DNA of 32,878 bases, taken from Chloroflexota bacterium. GTDB taxonomy: Bacteria; Chloroflexota; Dormibacteria; CF-121. The notes under the pieces are model-generated. The model saw only the letters and a list, made by a program, of their open reading frames with translations. It searched no databases and had not been told where the DNA came from. Location of the stretch: the NCBI GenBank assembly GCA_005880395.1, contig VBHQ01000059.1:1-32878 (forward strand). The letters run 5' to 3'. Positions 30,407-32,878 of this stretch are shown here, piece by piece. A program made the position numbers and the translations under genes. Position 1 is the stretch's first letter. Each line of letters opens with the position of its first letter.

Positions 30407-32269
30407 GTGACCTTCTATCTGATCCGGCGGGTCGCCATCGGAATCTTCCTCCTATTTCTTATGTCCGCCATGTTCTTCACCCTGACGCGGGTGACGCCCG
30501 GTGCCCCGATCAGCGTAGGCGAGAACCCCCGCATTCATCAGGCGACGATCACCCTGCGGCTCCACCGGCTGGGCCTCGTCGATGAGCAGGGGAACTCATA
30601 CTCCATCCCCCAGCAGTACGTTCTGTATCTCGGCGCCCTGGTTCACGGTGACTTGGGCGACTCCTACGTCAACAATGAGCGGGTCACGACGCTCCTCATG
30701 CAGCGGCTGCCGAACTCCATCCTGTTGCTCGGCGCAGCCCTGCTCGTGGCGCTCGCCATCGGCATCCCCCTCGGGATCTTCGCCGCGACCCGCCAGTATT
30801 CCAAGCTGGACATGACGACCTCGGTTGTGTCGTATGTTGGCGTCTCGATTCCGAGTTTCGTCCTGGGCCTTTACCTTCTGCTCATCTTCGGCGTGTTGTT
30901 GAAACAGTCGCCCCTGCATTGGGGGTTCCCGCTCTTTGGCATGCACACGGGTGGCGTCGATGATCCGATCGACCTTCTCTACCACATGGTGCTCCCGGTG
31001 ACCTCGCTCGCCATCCTGCAGATCGCGATCTTCAGCCGGTTCATGCGGGCCAGCATGCTGGAGGTGCTCCATCAGGACTACATTCGAACGGCGCGAGCCA
31101 AGGGCCTTTCAATCGAAAAAGTGAACTACAAGCACGCCTTACGTAACGCCATCCTCCCGATCATCACGCTGGTTGCCATTGCGATTCCACAAATCGTCAA
31201 CGGCGCCATCATCACCGAAGGCATCTTCAGCTGGCCAGGGACCGGCCAATTGGCCTTCCAGGCGGTGGTCGACCGCGATTATCCGGTTATCCTCGGGGTC
31301 GTGATGCTGGTGGCGGCCGGAGCGACGCCCGACCAGTTGTCAATCGAGACCACAATCCAGCAGGAGCGGCAACTCGCGAAGCCGGGAGCGAAGGCAGACG
31401 AACTTGGCGGCGCCCCCGAGCTCGGTTTTTGGCGGCTGGCCGTCATGCGATTCCTGCACCACCGCACCGCGACAGGCGCGCTGATCATTCTTGGCACCAT
31501 CGTGCTGGCTGCTCTTGTCTACCCGATTGTCACCGGCAACCTGTACGCCATCCAGGATTATCGACACCCGTATAAGCCGCCCTTCGCCAGCCTTCAACAC
31601 CTCTTCGGGACCGATGACCTCGGCCGCGACGAGCTCGCCCGTCTCCTGCGTGGAGCCCGCGTTTCCATCGAGGTAGGCGTGCTGGCCGTGGTCGGATATC
31701 TGATCATCGGTGGCACGCTGGGAGCGCTCGCGGGCTTCTACGGCGGTTGGCTGGACAACGCCTTGATGCGCTTTACCGACATCATCATCTCGGCACCGTT
31801 TCTTCTGGTCGTCATCGCGATCACCGCGGCGACCGGCGGAGTTCGTCTGAGCACGGTCATCATCGTGATCGCGGCGACCGGCTGGTATGAGATCGGCCGG
31901 CTGATGCGGGCGCAGTTCCTCGTGCTTCGAGAACAGGAATTCGTCCAAGCGGCGCGAGCCCTCGGGGCCTCGAATTCAAGGATCATCGTTCGACACATCC
32001 TGCCCAATGCGCTCGCCCCGATCATCGTTTCGGCCACGTTGGGCGTCTCGGGCATTATCCTGCTGGAAGCGGCGCTCGGCTTTCTTGGATACAGCATCCC
32101 GCCGCCCGAGCCCAGTTGGGGCAACATGCTCCAGGAATTCGAGCAGTACTTGCTCGACGACAAGGCCTATCTCGTCATCTTTCCCGCCACTGCTCTCGTG
32201 ATCACCGCGCTCTGCATCAACCTCATCGGCGATGGGATCCGCGACGCTCTGGATCCGCGGCAGCGGTGA
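30407..32269 (+). CDS. Fused DppB-DppC-like peptide ABC permeases, DppB end missing
   Basis: 620 aa reading frame made of two permeases. Residues 1 to about 303 are DppB-like: first helix VAIGIFLLFLMSAMFF, coupling (EAA) loop DYIRTARAKGLSIEKV and SWPGTGQLAFQAVVDRDYP. It stops abruptly at VILGVVMLVA, in the middle of the last helix; the usual ending through LDPR is missing. In frame, at about 31315, it continues into a DppC-like protein whose cytoplasmic N-terminus (DQLSIETTIQQERQLAKPG) and helices are complete, with LFGTDDLGRD, EAA loop EFVQAARALGASNSRI and GYSIPPPEPSWGNML. The C-terminus is normal. The DppB end, the intergenic DNA and the DppC start appear to have been lost together. Function as a single chain is doubtful. 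Confidence 0.85.
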   Translation: MTFYLIRRVAIGIFLLFLMSAMFFTLTRVTPGAPISVGENPRIHQATITLRLHRLGLVDEQGNSYSIPQQYVLYLGALVHGDLGDSYVNNERVTTLLMQRLPNSILLLGAALLVALAIGIPLGIFAATRQYSKLDMTTSVVSYVGVSIPSFVLGLYLLLIFGVLLKQSPLHWGFPLFGMHTGGVDDPIDLLYHMVLPVTSLAILQIAIFSRFMRASMLEVLHQDYIRTARAKGLSIEKVNYKHALRNAILPIITLVAIAIPQIVNGAIITEGIFSWPGTGQLAFQAVVDRDYPVILGVVMLVAAGATPDQLSIETTIQQERQLAKPGAKADELGGAPELGFWRLAVMRFLHHRTATGALIILGTIVLAALVYPIVTGNLYAIQDYRHPYKPPFASLQHLFGTDDLGRDELARLLRGARVSIEVGVLAVVGYLIIGGTLGALAGFYGGWLDNALMRFTDIIISAPFLLVVIAITAATGGVRLSTVIIVIAATGWYEIGRLMRAQFLVLREQEFVQAARALGASNSRIIVRHILPNALAPIIVSATLGVSGIILLEAALGFLGYSIPPPEPSWGNMLQEFEQYLLDDKAYLVIFPATALVITALCINLIGDGIRDALDPRQR

Positions 32270-32878
32270 ACGATCTCCTCAGGGTTGAGGATCTTCACAC
32301 CCAATTTCACGTTCATGGCGGTACTGTCAAGGCGGTCGACGGCGTCAACCTGACCATTCGTCCGAAAGAGACGGTTGGTCTGGTCGGTGAGTCGGGATCG
32401 GGCAAAAGCATCACCGCCCTCTCGATCATGCGGCTCCTGGAGAAGAACGGCCGGATCACCGGCGGCCACGTCTGGTTGCGCGACCGCGACCTCGTCGCCC
32501 TGGCGGATGAGGACATGCAGGCCGTCCGTGGCAACGATATCTCGATGATCTTTCAGGAACCGATGACGGCCCTCAATCCGGTCTACACGTGCGGAGTCCA
32601 GATTGCCGAAGCGGTCCAGCTGCATGAGCACGTCGACGCCAAAAGGGCCTTCGATCGCGCGATCGAAGTTCTCCGCCTGGTCGGAATCTCGGATCCGAAG
32701 CGCCGGGCAAAACAGTATCCGCACGAGCTTTCGGGCGGGATGCGTCAGTGCGTCATGATTGCCATGGCGCTCTCGACCAATCCCGAGTTGCTCATCGCGG
32801 ATGAGCCGACGACCGCCCTCGACGTCACGATCCAGGCGCAGATTCTGCGCCTGATGCGCAACCTGAAGGGAGAATTCG
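32266..32878 (+). CDS. Oligopeptide ABC transporter ATPase (DppD/OppD-like), partial
   Basis: Starts at GTG 32266, overlapping the permease stop (GTGA); the first 204 residues are present and the rest lies beyond the window. Walker [10 protein letters not shown]-loop [12 protein letters not shown], signature LSGGMRQ and Walker [13 protein letters not shown] are all intact. The order of substrate-binding protein, permeases and ATPase is that of Dpp/Opp operons. The C-terminal region typical of this family (often a 4Fe-4S Cys motif) is not visible here. Confidence 0.95.
   Translation, partial: MNDLLRVEDLHTQFHVHGGTVKAVDGVNLTIRPKETVGLVGESGSGKSITALSIMRLLEKNGRITGGHVWLRDRDLVALADEDMQAVRGNDISMIFQEPMTALNPVYTCGVQIAEAVQLHEHVDAKRAFDRAIEVLRLVGISDPKRRAKQYPHELSGGMRQCVMIAMALSTNPELLIADEPTTALDVTIQAQILRLMRNLKGEF

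Noticed and set aside
1-32878. tRNA, rRNA and CRISPR
   Set aside because: No T-arm-like GGTTCRA context with a fitting cloverleaf, no rRNA-like segments and no regularly spaced direct repeats were found by eye.

Overview
The window is GC-rich, gene-dense bacterial chromosome with no tRNA, rRNA, CRISPR array, insertion sequence or clear prophage. The gene families (GSI-alpha beside GSI-beta, GH57 enzymes, a GH57-GT5 fusion, GT-C membrane glycosyltransferases, Rrf2, DUF5658-like and YvlD-like membrane proteins), frequent GTG starts and many start codons placed directly after a -10-like box suggest an uncultivated terrestrial lineage near Chloroflexota or Dormibacterota. That placement is inference; no marker gene is present to prove it.

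Layout. 1-3260 (minus): nitrogen assimilation, a GSI-beta glutamine synthetase followed by a GSI-alpha one, with a hairpin and a candidate upstream ORF between them. 3261-5860 (minus): an ABC-F ATPase and a membrane protein of unknown role. 5995-7134 (plus): an unknown 126-residue protein and an MgtC-family protein, followed by a tiny promoter-ORF-terminator unit (7161-7257). 7285-8846 (minus): two enoyl-CoA hydratase/isomerase genes. 8913-10503 (plus): three unknown membrane or anchored proteins. 10546-13431 (plus): a tightly overlapping Rrf2 regulator - two E1-like (MoeB/ThiF) enzymes - MTA phosphorylase operon, probably concerned with sulfur. 13589-19192 (plus): sugar-nucleotide epimerase, PH-like membrane protein, two large GT-C membrane proteins and a YvlD-like protein, a cell-surface glycosylation block, with a broken PIG-V-like mannosyltransferase on the opposite strand. 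20221-28326 (plus): an alpha-glucan block (inositol-phosphatase-like enzyme, GT4, GH57, response regulator, unknown membrane protein, GH57-CBM9-like-GT5 fusion). 28506-32878 (plus): an oligopeptide ABC importer (binding lipoprotein, permeases, ATPase cut by the window edge).

The most notable points are these. Three genes (mannosyltransferase near 19500, GH57-GT5 near 25360, DppB/DppC near 31315) each lack an internal segment, with a frame change or gene fusion at the junction; this is either assembly collapse or real decay. There is a self-contained roughly 80-nt transcription unit with the best Shine-Dalgarno in the window and an 11-codon ORF ending inside its own terminator. A dispersed GC-rich palindromic repeat is translated inside the ABC-F protein and forms the N-terminus of the MTA phosphorylase. 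Finally, TANNNT-type boxes recur 6-8 nt before start codons, pointing to widespread leaderless transcription.
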